From positions 372,001-436,000 of the forward strand of contig JAYWVB010000021.1 in the NCBI GenBank assembly GCA_039881045.1: 64,000 nt of DNA, in the 5' to 3' direction. Every line of letters starts with the position of its first letter. Position 1 is the stretch's first letter. Origin of the DNA: Chaetomium olivaceum. Taxonomy: Eukaryota > Ascomycota > Sordariomycetes > Sordariales > Chaetomiaceae. The notes under the pieces were generated by a model, which worked only from the letters and a program-made list of their open reading frames with translations, searched no databases and was not told the DNA's origin. This document shows, piece by piece, positions 43,685 through 54,991 of the stretch. A program made the position numbers and the translations under genes.

Positions 43685-44406
43685 ATGCTATCCAGCCTTC
43701 AAAATCCGCGGCAAGCCGCCGCGCAGCTCATGAACTTTGGGCTGATTCTCTCGACAGCTTTCATGGTGTGTTCTGCCCTTGTCTCCCGCATCGCGCATCG
43801 CGAGCGCCGGTCCATTCGACTCGATGTATGCTGACTTTGTGAGATAGATGTGGAAAGGTCTCTCAGTCATCACAGACTCGCCCTCTCCGATCGTCGTCGT
43901 TCTCTCCGGTAGCATGGAACCCGCATTCCAGCGCGGCGACTTACTCCTCCTCTGGAACCGCAACCTCATGTCCGAGACCAACGTCGGGGAAATTGTCGTG
44001 TATAATGTGAAGGGGAAAGACATTCCGATTGTGCATCGGATAGTTCGGAAGTTTGGCGTTGGGTTAGTCTTGCTGTTGCGGGAGGGTTGTCACGCTGGTC
44101 GAGTAGAGGCTAACACCACCTTCTAGGCCAGACGCAAAACTTCTTACTAAGGGCGACAACAACGCGGCGGACGACACCGAACTCTATGCCCGTGGTCAAG
44201 ATTATTTGGACAGGAAAGATATTGTCGGGTAAGACGAATACTCCTGAACCAGCCATGACATACCGAAGCTGACACTATGAAATAGGAGCGTTGTCGGGTA
44301 CATGCCATTCGTGGGGTATGTGACTATCATGCTGTCGGAGCATCCGTGGTTGAAGACGGCCATGCTAGGTATCATGGGGTTAGTCGTCGTTTTGCAGCGG
44401 GAGTAG
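43685..44406 (+). CDS. sec11: signal peptidase complex catalytic subunit SEC11
   Basis: ER signal peptidase that removes signal peptides from secreted proteins. Four exons, 43685-43765, 43848-44062, 44127-44228 and 44286-44406, encode 172 residues, the usual length. Exon 1 starts MLSSLQNPRQAAAQLMNFGL and leads into the membrane anchor. The catalytic Ser is in VVLSGSMEPAFQRGDLL, the catalytic His in DIPIVHRIVRKFG, and the conserved Asp region is LLTKGDNNAADDTELY. The C-terminus has SVVGYMPFVGYVTIMLSEHP and a short hydrophobic helix. All introns are short with good splice sites. The frame is intact, in contrast to several neighbours. The secreted proteins of this window are presumably its substrates. 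Confidence 0.96.
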
Positions 44407-45155
44407 TACCGACAGTCTGTCAACCACATGTGCCCGAGCTTACACTGAGTTCCACCGCACACGAGAAACACCTGGGGCGCGCGATTCCATGACCCTAGGG
44501 GACCCATCACCCATCATGACATTCCCCTCGCAAGATGTCCCTTTGGTTCGTGCCGGGGGTTGTCATTTATTTTTTGTGACTGGCCTCTGCAGGGAACTTG
44601 TGTGTGGGACGGTTGCCTTCTGGTCCAAAGTCCCTTTCGCCGAACGTCCCCCCGTCCGCCCACTCTCGCCGAGAGACCACTTCTATTCTTCAGAAACGAA
44701 CATTCCAACATTGGCTTCTGACTCCCAATCTTCTAATATAGCATGGCAAGTCGCATGCCGACAGTGGGCGCATCGCATCGTCGTATTTGGCTTCAAATGA
44801 ACACCAAGCAACAGGGATTCACGATGTCTTGGCAATCGGCCTTCCCGCTTTCGCTTTTCCCCGTCCAATGCCAAGACCGGCTAAGGAGGCAGCGATGGCC
44901 GTTGGGGTCTATTTTTGAGGTCAAGGATCGAGAGTAATCTTAAAAACAACACCATCGCCACCGTCCACTGCTTGTCGCGTTCCTCCATCACTTTCGTTCT
45001 TTTACCGTTGTCACTCGTTTGAACTTTGGTTTCGCAATCGCACTCTTTTTTTCGACATTTTCCCCGACACTTCAGATCGCCTATCTTACATGTGATCTGA
45101 GGATACCGATCTATCATCAACTTTTCCAGGACGTTTAAGTAAGGACGGAGCGAAA
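44407..45155. other. intergenic region
   Basis: 3' flank of SEC11 and T/C-rich leader of the four-TM gene. No gene seen. Confidence 0.4.
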
Positions 45156-46362
45156 ATGGCGGGCGACGGGAGCTCGGCCACCGAACCGAAGGCCGGAGAG
45201 TCAAGTCGAATTTCGGAGAATGCTCAAACTGAGAATGGGGGGGATCAACGACAGTCCGACCGTGGAGCTCAGCAAAATAGCGAAACGCAACCATCGCCGC
45301 CGTTACCACCGAGGCCTTTGCCCGCCGCACACCAGGAACTATTGAAACATCAACCAATTCTGCCTCCACCGCACGGCGCTCATTTTGCTCATTTACCACC
45401 AGCTGAACAGCCCTCTGACTCTGTCAGCCCTGAGCGTCCCTTCTATCCCCGCTGGCACAAGGCAAAACTGGCACTACTTCTTCTCTCCTTGCTGGTTTCC
45501 GCGGTAATATTCGGCGTTGGCATAGCTCTCGGCATCCACAACGCCCCGTATTATCGCCCCGGTTACGACACGGCCCCAGTGGATTACGAGCTGGGAATCT
45601 CCGGCACTGCAGTATGTTGGAAATGTGTTATCTGTTCGTTACATGTGAGGCTAATCAACGACACAGGCGGGCCTTGCGGTTATAGTTACCGTCATCGAGT
45701 TTCTGACGACCATGTTCTCCACCCAGCGGCAGGGTATGCACCCGGGCGCACTCGTCGCTTTCCACCTCATCATCTGGCTGGTGGCCGTAACAGCCGTGGT
45801 CATGACCGCTCTGTTCGGAGCGTATTCCTACGCCGACGACTGGTACGGTTACCCGCGGTCCGACCGCTCAGTTCTGTGGGCTCAGACCCAGGTTTACGAG
45901 CAAGTACTGCTGGGGTTCGATTGCGCGCTGCTTTTTATCCACTTCGTCCTGTTCATTGGCGCCTGCGTCGAGACAAACCGGGTTGAGAGGGCGAACAAGA
46001 AGGTGGTCATCGTAAGGGTGCCGGTTCCTGCCGGCGCTCAGTACCCTGGAGGCGGAGGTCAATATACCGTCTACGGACCGCCGGGTGCGTACCCAGCGCC
46101 GTACCCAGCGCCGTTCCCGGCCGCGCAGATGGCGCAAGTACCGCCGCAGGCAAGTGGTGGAACTGGCCCCGCCCTTCCTCAACCGGCGGCCTTGTATGCC
46201 GGATACTATGCGCCCACGCCGGAAAACGGGGCGCCCCAGCGTCGGAGCAAACAGGCACCGGCTCAAGGATACTATGCACCTGCCCCGGCTTCCACAGCAG
46301 TCCCCCCTCAACAACAGCCCCGGGTCTCGGCGCCCCCAGTGCCAGGGCCGAGTTCCAGCTAA
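45156..46362 (+). CDS. four-transmembrane protein with proline-rich tails
   Basis: Two exons, 45156-45611 and 45667-46362 (intron GTATGT to CACAG), encode 383 residues. The N-terminal ~105 residues are Pro/Gln/Ser-rich and cytosolic. Four hydrophobic segments follow: AKLALLLLSLLVSAVIFGVG, AGLAVIVTVIEFLTTMF (across the intron), LVAFHLIIWLVAVTAVVMTA, and LLGFDCALLFIHFVLFIGAC. The C-terminus is a Tyr/Pro/Gly/Ala-rich tail with two YYAPxP-type repeats (GYYAPTP, GYYAPAP). The layout resembles fungal MARVEL-like tetraspan proteins, but no signature motif confirms it. Function unknown; a plasma membrane or eisosome-like role would be speculation. Confidence 0.85.
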
Positions 46363-47510
46363 GCAGGAGTCTTCGTCTCTTGCGCCACCGACGAGTAAAG
46401 GCTACGGGCCTGGATTGGAATAAAGCAAAGTTTTGAGGCGGGGTTCGATTTGCGCAGTCAGCGGAAATATACATTTTGAGACGACATGTACGGGGTGACG
46501 GGCGATGGCGTTGTTATAGACCGTGGCATATGTGGCGTCTTATGTAAACTCTAATGTAATTACGACAGCATTCAAGTGGCGAGCAATTTTGGGTCATCAT
46601 TATTAGACTACGACGATGTCGTTCGTGCCCATCACAAATTCCACAGGCGAGGGCCCCTGAACCAAGGCGGGACTGTCGATCCAGGTGAGGTCTAAGCAGT
46701 GAAAAGCCAGTGTAAAGCCTCATGAAGGCTTGGTCGTGAGTGAGTACCTCAACCGGTCAACCATAGACTAAAAGCCAACCGCCGATCTCACAAAAGCGAC
46801 TCTACGAGGGTTTCTTACGGCAGCTTTTTCACATGCACAACCTCATCCCTTTCCCTTGTAAATCGCCGAGGGACAGACAGGGTTGCATTTCCCCAGGTCT
46901 TTACATGGGATCTTCCCCAACCCAGGCCTCCAATCCCGCGAATCAAGCAAAGGTGCCTGCTGGCCCGCTCATCCACTCAGGTAGATCCCTTGGCCAGGTC
47001 CACTCATCTCAACACCATCTTCAAGATCGGGTACATCCAGCCAGGGCTCCCCCACCCACCTCCTAAGTAGACCTTCCCCATCGGGGCACAATCCGAGTAG
47101 ATCATATTACCCGCATGAATCCAACCGGGAAAGGCTCACAGCGCGTAGTCAATTCCACCCGGAGGGCATGGAGCTTACACTGGACATAGCTGGGAGGTTG
47201 TATCCTCCTGCATGTGCGGGAGGGGCGGGGATGAGGGATCGTACGGCGTGCTGAGCTCCCACCCTTGGCTACCTCGGCCAGGGGAGACTTGGGAGGCAGT
47301 ATGTAGAATGCTTGTGAAAGACGCCAGCCGGCCGCCTTCTATATAAGAGGTTGAAGATCACTTCCTAGAAGTCTCGGAGGCTTCATCACTCAACATCCTC
47401 AACACTCTCAGCCCGAATCCGACTAAGTACCCGACCACCACCACCTCAGCAACCCAACCATCACAACAACCACCCTATCCCCAAACAAACTTACACCAGA
47501 AAACAACAAC
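46363..47510. promoter_or_regulatory. intergenic region, promoter of the HsbA-like gene
   Basis: About 1.15 kb. A TATA-like TATAAG at 47342-47347 lies about 165 bases before the ATG at 47511, followed by a long CA-rich leader. Confidence 0.45.
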
Positions 47511-48043
47511 ATGCAACTCACCATCCTCCTCCCCCCCTCACCCTCCTCCTCCACCCCAGCCTCGCCACCACCACCACCTCAGACCAACCCACCATCGTCG
47601 AAGCCCTCACAACCGTCAACCAAACAACCACCAAGCTCGGCACCGCCGTCGCCTCCTGGCAGGGCAGCATCCTCGGCACCGTGCCGATCCTCGCCGAGAG
47701 CACGGCTTTACTCATCCAAGTCAAGCAAGGCACCGACGCGGCCGAGGCCAGCGCACCGCTCGACGTGCCCGGCACGCTGGCGGTGGCAACGGCGACGAAC
47801 GCGCTGGTGAAGTCGGTGAACGCCACGCTGGCGGCGATCGTGCAGGCCAAGGGCAAGTTTGATCGCTTGTTGCTGTCGCCGCTGATTGCGGTGAATCTGG
47901 GCTTGCAGCGGAAGGCGACGGCGGAGATGAGCGAGAGCGTGATTGCGAAGGTGCCGGAGGGGTTGAGGGAGTTGGCGAGGGGGTTGGTGAAGCCGATTGA
48001 TGAGAGTTTTGGTGTGGCGGTCGAGGCTTATCGGTTGTTGTGA
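47511..48043 (+). CDS. HsbA-like cell-wall/hydrophobic-surface-binding protein, with one frameshift
   Basis: Secreted protein of the hydrophobic surface binding protein A family (PF12296-type; includes cell-wall galactomannoproteins). The start ATG reads MQLTILLP. A run of seven C at 47531-47537 breaks the frame; adding one base restores a signal peptide core (LTLLLHPSLA). The mature protein begins TTTTSDQPTIVEALTTVNQT and continues with the helical HsbA repeat: TALLIQVKQGTDAAEASAPL, VATATNALVKSVNATLAAIV, LLLSPLIAVNLGLQRKATAE, ending AVEAYRLL. Total near 177 residues, typical for the family. The homopolymer makes a count error likely. Convergent with the small secreted protein gene downstream. 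Confidence 0.85.
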
Positions 48044-48664
48044 GGAAGGGGAAGGGAAGGGGAGGGGGTAGTTGGTGGATGGGCGGGCGGGATGGGATGT
48101 TGTTAACCTGTGCTGTGCTATTGGGGATGAGATAGATCCAAGGGACCCCTTCTTCCCATCTCACACTCGGATGGGCTAGTTTAGCCGCGATGAAAGCATC
48201 TACCAACAGTATTGTATCTTCAGCGTTTCTCCTACATCGGCGTCAAACGCAGCACGCCTCTCGTGGATACACGCCGATCATGCTCATTCTGAAGGGCTCG
48301 GATATACACAAATGTCCCCTCTTACCCGTTCAGACAATCTACTGTGTCTAACAATAGACACATGACCTTCACCGTCGTTGCCTTTCCTCTCTCAAAGATG
48401 TTTATCCCCAAGTAAGATGGAAGTCGGGGAGTAAAATCACACTTCATCCCAGATGATATGCGTCAGAGTGCCTGCTCATTGCCAAATGCTATCCTGTCTA
48501 TAAAAGTCCCTCCCTAACCACATCTCTCCCTCGCGTTCAAAAAAAGGAATGGTACTGAACCCCGGCGCGCTCGGAGACAGCTTTAGAAAAAGAAACACCT
48601 CTCAACCCCCCACTATAGCGGCTATCACCACTTCCCCCCTGACCGCCGGCCTAAGACGACCGCT
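48044..48664. other. convergent intergenic region
   Basis: Tail-to-tail spacer between two secreted-protein genes. No gene seen. Confidence 0.4.
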
Positions 48665-49136
48665 CTACGAGCAGCGGTAAGAGTTGTACTTGCCCTTGTC
48701 CATGCAGCGGCCGTCAGTGGAGAGCGGGTCCTCGATGCCGTTGCAGTCCTTGCCGGTGAAGACTAGAAAAACACCCACACGGTCAGCGTCTGCATATTCG
48801 GTCTCAAGAAAGTTCCATGCGGGCGGGCCATCACGCACCTCTGGGGTTCAGCATGCCGCCGGTGTTCCAGAAGAAGGCGGCGGTGGCATCGTCGAGGTTG
48901 TAGCACCGGCCCGAGACGGGGGCGGCGTGGTAGAGGATGTTCTTGTCGGTTTGGCTGCGTGCAGGAAAGCTTGTTAGAAGGTGTCTCTGTCTCCATAGTG
49001 CAAAAGAGTAGAGGCTGGAAATAGGAAGTAGGGCTTACCAGTCCTCCAGAGAGCTGTACTGGTTCAGCTTGGGCTTGTCGGCGAGCGAGAAGGGCACAAG
49101 AGCGGCGGCAACGACGAGGAGGATCTGGGACTTCAT
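48665..49136 (-). CDS. small secreted protein with five cysteines
   Basis: Three exons, 49039-49136, 48839-48954 and 48665-48762, give 103 residues. Splice donors are GTAAGC and GTGCGT; acceptors ACGCAG and TTCTAG. The N-terminal signal peptide is MKSQILLVVAAALVPFSLA. The mature part reads DKPKLNQYSSLEDC, ILYHAAPVSGRCYNLDD, AAFFWNTGGMLNPR, VFTGKDCNGIEDPLS and DGRCMDKGKYNSYRCS, with Cys in EDC, GRC, KDC, GRC and YRC. The spacing is regular, and exon borders fall near Cys-containing segments. No known family recognised; the pattern is that of a sordariomycete small secreted protein. A TATA box lies about 160 bases upstream. Confidence 0.82.
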
Positions 49137-49291
49137 CTTGAATGTGTTGTTTGGTTGTTGTTGTTGTTGTTGTTTGTGTGGTTGTTTATGGTGTTGATTG
49201 GGAGTGGAAGGCTGATGATGAGCTGTTGAGATGATGGAATGTGATGTTGAACTGTTGAGAAAGATTAGATAGGGGAGGTAGAAGAGGCTTC

Positions 49292-49298
49292 TTTTATA
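49292..49298 (-). promoter_or_regulatory. TATA box of the small secreted protein gene
   Basis: TATAAAA on the minus strand, about 156 bases upstream of the start codon, followed by a leader rich in CAACAA repeats (49150-49175). Confidence 0.55.
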
Positions 49299-50812
49299 CT
49301 GCTGTGGTCCACCCCAAGGATCGGACATCACTCTTTCCAACCCCTATCATCACGTAGAGAGACGCCATCACGGCATCTCGCATTTCCCTCTCCAACGTCG
49401 TCTTACACTGGTATTCAGGGCTACGGGTTCCAAGCCTCATGGCCATTTAGTCAGACTCTCCGGCGGGAGGAAGCGATAGTCCCCACGATGACAGTTCGGC
49501 TAGCTCGCCCGGTGAGCATCGTAGGTGTAAGGTTGGTAGTGTTGGTGGTGGTCTTGCCCGGGTCGGCTACTTGTTATGCCTAGTTCATCATAAGCAAACT
49601 TATGTGGCCCGGCCGCCGGGATCGGACTCAAGGTCGCCGGACTTTTAGAGTGCGGGCGGCGCTTGAGGCGAGGATGACAAAATAAGGTTAGTCCTAGCCG
49701 TGCGGCGTCTTTTACAAATTCCCGCCATTGGTGACATTGATCCCTTTGTCACGAAACATGGCGCATTGGTGAGATTTGCTACTCGCTTAACCGACTAACG
49801 ACCTCCCGTCGGCAACTTGGCCGGGTCTGGGGAGTCCGAGTCATCGTTTTCGTTATTTGTTGCGCGCCCAAATCACGGCGGGAGATACTTGGATTGTCGA
49901 AGCTGACATGCCCACTGTTGGCTGCCAACTAGCCCGGCCGGCATCATCATGAGCAGGCAGACAATGCATTGTTCTGGATGTCTCTGACCCTCTGTCGCCA
50001 TGTTTCAACGGAGGCCAGAGTCAGAGGCTCGGACTCAGTGCTGGACTAGGCCTTCGCAAATCGGCAGATGGGTGCCTAGTTTAACAAATACCAACGTTAA
50101 TCCCCAATCGGTGAAGGCAGTCTGGTGACTCTTCGAGGAGCGAATAAAGGGTCGAGTCTGTGATGCGCGCTGGTCGAAGTGGGCTGTTGGGCAGCAGAAA
50201 CATCACATTTTGGGTGCGCATGGGAGGGGAAGAAAGGTGGGGGTAAAGGCACTTGGGTCAAATGATAATAAAGAAGGCACCGAGGGTAACCTTTGGGATT
50301 GCAGCGTCCATTTCCAAGGCGTTGGATCTCTGAATTTTACGTGTAGCCTATTTGGCGATATAGCTCATGTGAGCATCATCAAGTCGTCAAACTCGGCTCC
50401 ATGCCCGACGACGACGACCCGGGCGGGTTGTCTGTCCGGGCCCGGCGATACGTGTGGCCGGCGATTCGGGCTAAGGCGCGCCCGGTGGGGAGAAAAAGAA
50501 CTTGGCCAGCAACAAAGGACCCGGGGAGACTTCAATACTGCGAAGGAAAGTGCTCTTTTATTGCTTTGTTAAAACCTCCAAAAAATGTCAACCTGACTTC
50601 TAACTCAAATCACCGCAGCGAAGATTCGAACAAGATGGTCTTCTCCTCGGCGCATAATCACACGCACCGGAGAACACGCATCGTTTTGGTGTTGAAAAGG
50701 GCAGGACAGATTGTCGGCTCAGCCAGTGGGCGCAGAGATTCAAGGGCGGAAGAAGGTGGGTAGGCAGGGGGGGGGGGGGGTTGTCACTGGGACGGATGGG
50801 ATGTGACGCCGC
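49299..50812. other. intergenic region of about 1.5 kb
   Basis: No supported gene. A run of 14 G at 50767-50780 lies close to the 3' end of the acidic-protein gene. Confidence 0.4.
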
Positions 50813-51701
50813 CTAGTCCTCCTCGTCGCTGCCGGCAGCAACGGCTTTTGAATCGGCCTTGCCGACGGCAGGAGCCGCGACCTTACCGACGCCCTTTGTA
50901 GGCACCCCCTCTTCCTCGACATCATCTTCCTCCTCCTCGTCCTCTTCGCCCTCGGCTTCCTCATCTTCTTCGTCTTCCTCATCAAACTCTTCGTCCTCCT
51001 CGCCCTCGACCGCCTTGCCCTCTCCGTGGCCGTTCGTGGCGGTGCCGTTCTTGTGAGCCGCCTCGACGACGGGGGCCGTCTTTAGCTTCTTCTTCGGCGG
51101 AGCTTGCTCTTGGACAAGTGTCAGCCAGGCATGCACGGTGCTAAGAGTGGCGCATCGGGGGGTGGTATTCGTATGGGATTGATGAATCCCGATGGACTCG
51201 GCCGTCTTCCTTCATGAGGGTAGGCGGGGAGCGGGGTGAGGGTCCAGAAAGCTTACCTGGGACGGCATTTTCCTCGTTCTCCTCGTCGCCCTCGGCACCT
51301 TCGCCTTCCTCGCTATACTCTTCTTCTTCGTCTTCCTCGTCGTCGAGCTCATCTTCGTCTTCATCCTCTACATACCTGCGCATTCGTTAGCGATTTGTGC
51401 TAGGCTGTGTGTGACGCGGGTTCAAGCGAGATGCTTGCCAGGCGCACAGAGCACGCCATCCCAACAATGCCGACAGAGCCGGCGGGAACAAGTTGAGCGC
51501 ACAGCTTGCGCCGCGAGGCGCCAGCAATCTAGCGGATGCCCAAATGCCGCAGTTGTTCTCGCAAACCCGTACAGGGGACACACAAACACCGTGTGTGTTT
51601 TAGGGAAGCTGGGGGATGACTTACTCTTCCTCCTCCTCCTCGCCGCTAGGGAGCGAGACGAGCTCTTCCTCCTCTTCTTGCTTTCTTTTGCGGCCCGTCA
51701 T
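50813..51701 (-). CDS. highly acidic nuclear-type protein
   Basis: Starts at the ATG at 51701: MTGRKRKQ, a basic cluster, then a run of Glu. Exon 1 ends at a GTAAGT near 51625; exon 2 (about 51260-51375) reads YVEDEDEDELDDEEDEEEEY; exon 3 starts near 51112 with QAPPKKKLKTAPVVEAA, a probable nuclear localisation signal, and continues Glu/Asp-rich to GSDEED and stop TAG 50815-50813. Acidic tracts of this kind occur in histone chaperones and nucleolar proteins, but no globular domain is present, so a family cannot be named. Exon borders are approximate; the frame carries through all three. Confidence 0.65.
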
Positions 51702-52365
51702 TATCGGAAATCGGCTCAAACAGCGTCAATTGCTAAGAGAATCGGTGGTTGATGACGCAGAACGGCAGGGTTGGATGGGAAGATGGGCGGGATTGCGCTG
51801 GGATGGGAGGAGGGAGAAGAAGAGGAAGGCTACGAGGAAGGCGGTTTTCCGGGGGCGTGGACGGGCAAAGGCTGGGAGCTCTGGCGAAGCGGTACGTACC
51901 CGGGCACCGCTTCGCCCAAACCGCATTGCGCGCCGCAAAGCTGCTGCGGGGAACGGGGAACGGGGAGCGGGGAGCGAGCGACCTGAGCTGAGCATGGATG
52001 GCTCGAGCGTGGGAGTTGTGGGAGCTGTTGGTTGCGGCAGGGGCGAGGGGCGAGGGGTATGGAAACCTAGCGCCTCAGGCAGTAATCCACAGTCGGCTCC
52101 GAAGGAAGGAAGCGAGAGAGCGCAGTGCGAAGTCGGCGACACACCCCCTGGTTACTGTGCAAATTATTCACGACTTTCACAAGCCTCTCCGCACTTTGGC
52201 AGATTTCAGGGAAAGGGGCGCTTGGGATTCGTACTCTTGTGCTCTTTGAACTGCACGATGGCAAGTTCTCAGCTCTGGGTTGGGATGGGTTGTTGTGGCC
52301 TGAGGTTTGATTATATCTGCCTTAGGCAAGAACGAACACGGACAAGCTCCGACACTCGCCATCCG
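51702..52365. promoter_or_regulatory. promoter of the acidic-protein gene
   Basis: About 660 bases between two minus-strand genes. GGGAACGGGG-type repeats at 51945-51975 are the only visible pattern. Confidence 0.35.
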
Positions 52366-54195
52366 TCATCTGAAATGACCAAGGCAGCTCGCTCTCACTG
52401 AGCTCGGTGGGTCGTTTCTTATCAATCGCATCACATCCAGCAAATCCGCTCCGCGGGTGTGGTTGTTTTCATTGCACATTCTTAGCAGCCCCATGTCCAA
52501 TCTTCCATTCTTTTGGTCACGGACCGTTTTCTGCCGTGCCTTGCGGGTTCGGCTCAAATTAACCATCCTCGAGTTTGGCAGGAATGGGTAGTCAAACTCG
52601 GCGTCGGCCTCCCACGGCTCCAGAGGAAGACTACCTAAGCCGACCCGGTCTATCCATCCCGGGAGCACCACGCTTTCGAGCGCAGCGATTGCCTCGCCCA
52701 TGTACCATGTCCCAGCATTCGGTTTTGCCCACGCTTCTATTCGCTGCATCGCCATGCGCAGTTCCTTGACGGTGTCCTGGACCGGTGGGAAGCTGACAAA
52801 GGTCAAGTTTGCGGTTTCCCGGACATCATCCCACTCAAGATGCCACCAAGCAGATTGGGCCTCATCAAGGGCGCGGACATGCTGCCGCAATTCCTCCTGG
52901 AGTGCGCACGCGCGCAGCATTTTTGAGGCCATGTTGGCCAGCATCCAGAACTGCGGCCTCAATCCCAGACGGAGAGAGCGGAAGACATGGAGCGCGTGAT
53001 CGAACGTCTCCGTGCGGCGCTCGATGCCGTCCTTGGAGAAGTAGCTGGCTATGCGCTCACGCAGCGACATCCCCCCGCGTTCCGCGACGGCCGCTTCAAC
53101 TCGGTCCCTCACCCCCTCGGCCAGAGCCTGTACATACGACAAGAACGACTCCACATCACACAGAGCGTCCCAGATGCCCGCCACGGAGCTGTAATCGGTC
53201 GCGTCCTCGTCACCGGTCATATAGTGGCGTATCTGGGTTGTGTGGTTGCCACTGCACCGTCCCTCCACGATGGCACGCAACAGGTCGTCCGCATCGTGGT
53301 GTCGACACAGCCCGTGAGGGTCCCGGCCCCAGCCCCCGCCTTCCATACCGAGCGCCACCCTATACTCCAACAGCGTACCGTAGATTGGCCTCAGCTGCGA
53401 CAGCGCATCAGGCGACAGTGGGAGGCTCGAGAGTAGCTTGGGAAGGGCCTGCTGCCAGCCCCCGTCGTAGTCGAGTAGTTCTTGAAAGGATGGGACTCGA
53501 GACCCAATCGTCAATCTGGAAGAGCTGCCGCAGCTCTCGTTCTGGGCCGCGGCTCTGGCTGCCATCGCTTTGGCAGCACCCTCCAACCACGCCACCATTC
53601 TCGAATGCCAGGCTTCGAGTGGCCAGCAGGCGGACTGGGAACGCACACTGCCCCACGTACGCCCAGCAATAACCAGGAACTTGCGCCCGTTCCAATGGCG
53701 GAGGGCGAACAATGGGGCTCTCAAGGACGGGTACTCTGGGTGCCCTCGGCCCAGCCCGACGGCCAGCAGATCTGTGGCCGCGTGAAGGAGTACCGGCCAC
53801 AGAGAATCCAACATCTTCAACGTGATGGTCGCATTCAAGGAGTCAATCAGGAAGGGCGCGCTTTCCGCCGGCAAGCGTGTCCCGTTGCCGCCATGTAGAT
53901 AAATCGTGGTTTGTGAGAGCCAGGAGGCCACGTTGATCCGAACGAGGCCAGGCGCGTCGAGCGCGGGGGTTACGTTGAGGTCGCGGTGGGGAATTTTGAT
54001 GGCGTCGGACGCGTTGGCGTACAGTTCGGAAACCAGTACCAGGTTGGCGAGCGGGAACGGCTTCGCCCGGATGCTGATGTTCTCTGGGCGCAGCCTCGAG
54101 ATGGCGTCGGACGGGAGAGTAAGCAGAAAAGTGGCGTAAAGAGCGGCCAGGCAGCCGGCAGCAAAAACACCAACAAAAACAATGAGTTGTTGACA
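52366..54195 (-). CDS. membrane-anchored hypothetical protein, start unresolved
   Basis: Open frame of about 610 codons ending at TGA 52368-52366. The N-terminal part reads LIVFVGVFAAGCLAALYATF, a membrane anchor or signal-anchor, followed by RLRPENISIRAKPFPLANLV. Body: several N-glycosylation sequons (NGT, NAT, NES, NHT, NLT), pairs of Cys, and many Trp/Leu helices (LLHAATDLLAVGLG, FWMLANMASKMLRACALQEE), consistent with a luminal or extracellular domain. No family recognised. No in-frame ATG exists before two TAG codons near 54255, so the true start lies in an upstream exon or a frame error hides it; an ATG at about 54344 is one candidate. The long frame with fungal codon use makes it a real gene. 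Confidence 0.75.
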   Translation of the reverse strand, partial: CQQLIVFVGVFAAGCLAALYATFLLTLPSDAISRLRPENISIRAKPFPLANLVLVSELYANASDAIKIPHRDLNVTPALDAPGLVRINVASWLSQTTIYLHGGNGTRLPAESAPFLIDSLNATITLKMLDSLWPVLLHAATDLLAVGLGRGHPEYPSLRAPLFALRHWNGRKFLVIAGRTWGSVRSQSACWPLEAWHSRMVAWLEGAAKAMAARAAAQNESCGSSSRLTIGSRVPSFQELLDYDGGWQQALPKLLSSLPLSPDALSQLRPIYGTLLEYRVALGMEGGGWGRDPHGLCRHHDADDLLRAIVEGRCSGNHTTQIRHYMTGDEDATDYSSVAGIWDALCDVESFLSYVQALAEGVRDRVEAAVAERGGMSLRERIASYFSKDGIERRTETFDHALHVFRSLRLGLRPQFWMLANMASKMLRACALQEELRQHVRALDEAQSAWWHLEWDDVRETANLTFVSFPPVQDTVKELRMAMQRIEAWAKPNAGTWYMGEAIAALESVVLPGWIDRVGLGSLPLEPWEADAEFDYPFLPNSRMVNLSRTRKARQKTVRDQKNGRLDMGLLRMCNENNHTRGADLLDVMRLIRNDPPSSVRASCLGHFR

Positions 54196-54991
54196 TGTAC
54201 ACTGCCTGATAGCAGCCCGGTAGTTGCCCGGAGCTTTGTTGTGCCCTCGGGTTCTTGGGCGCTACTACGATCCGGCTACGGCTATTAGGGGTTTTCTGGG
54301 CCCGGTGTTGTTAGAACCAGGGCTAAGGGGCCGAATTTGAACGTAGTCATGGCGGCTAGAGGGGTGGTTAGTTGCTATACTCGATGTTTCGGCGGTGGGG
54401 TCATGGCTGTGACTGCTGAGGTTGCAGCGACGACGGCGATAGGGCTAGTCTAGGGTAGCGGAGTACATAGCAGAACTCGGGAAGCGTGATTGAGTGCTGG
54501 TACGGGTCAGCAAGGGCGGGTTGTTGTCGTCATGTGGGAGGCAGAGAGTGATTTAGCAGCATGTCTTGCATCCAGCCAAGCAGAAGGGGGGACATGTGAA
54601 TGGGAGTGAAAAGCTAGACAGACCTTCGAGATCGTTGAGGCGGCCCCTCATGAGAAAGGTTAACGGGAGGCAAGCCCGACATTGACAAAGACATAAGTCG
54701 TTAATCAGTAAAGCGGCTCGCCTTGGTACCCGGATCCGGCAACAAACATGTCACAGTAGCCACACTTGGCAACATGCCGCATGGCTCGTGGCGGCCGATA
54801 CATAGTATGGGATACATCATAGTGTAGGAAGACACACTCACAACAGCCAGTTACCTAAGCGGAAGATAATATATTGCAGTACAAAAAAAAAAGAGAAAAG
54901 AAAACGTGACGCCACCCGACTCTACGATGTCATTCCGCACTCGCTCCGTCCCTGCCCTTGACCCCATCATCCCGCTCCCGGCTTCCGCAAG
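54196..54991. other. intergenic region containing one copy of a direct repeat
   Basis: Promoter side of the membrane-anchored gene and 3' side of the next minus-strand gene. Contains the left copy of a diverged repeat (54720-54934). Confidence 0.45.
54720..54934 (+). repeat. direct repeat, left copy (diverged)
   Basis: Shares with 57175-57378 the segment GCCTTGG[T/C]ACCCGGATCCGGC, AAACATGTCACAG, ATGGCTCGTGGCGGC versus agggctcgcggcggc, and further on AAAGAAAACGTGAC with CTCTACGAT. Same order, same orientation, with small gaps. The spacing inside the copies is conserved, so this is a duplicated block of about 200 bases. Confidence 0.7.
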
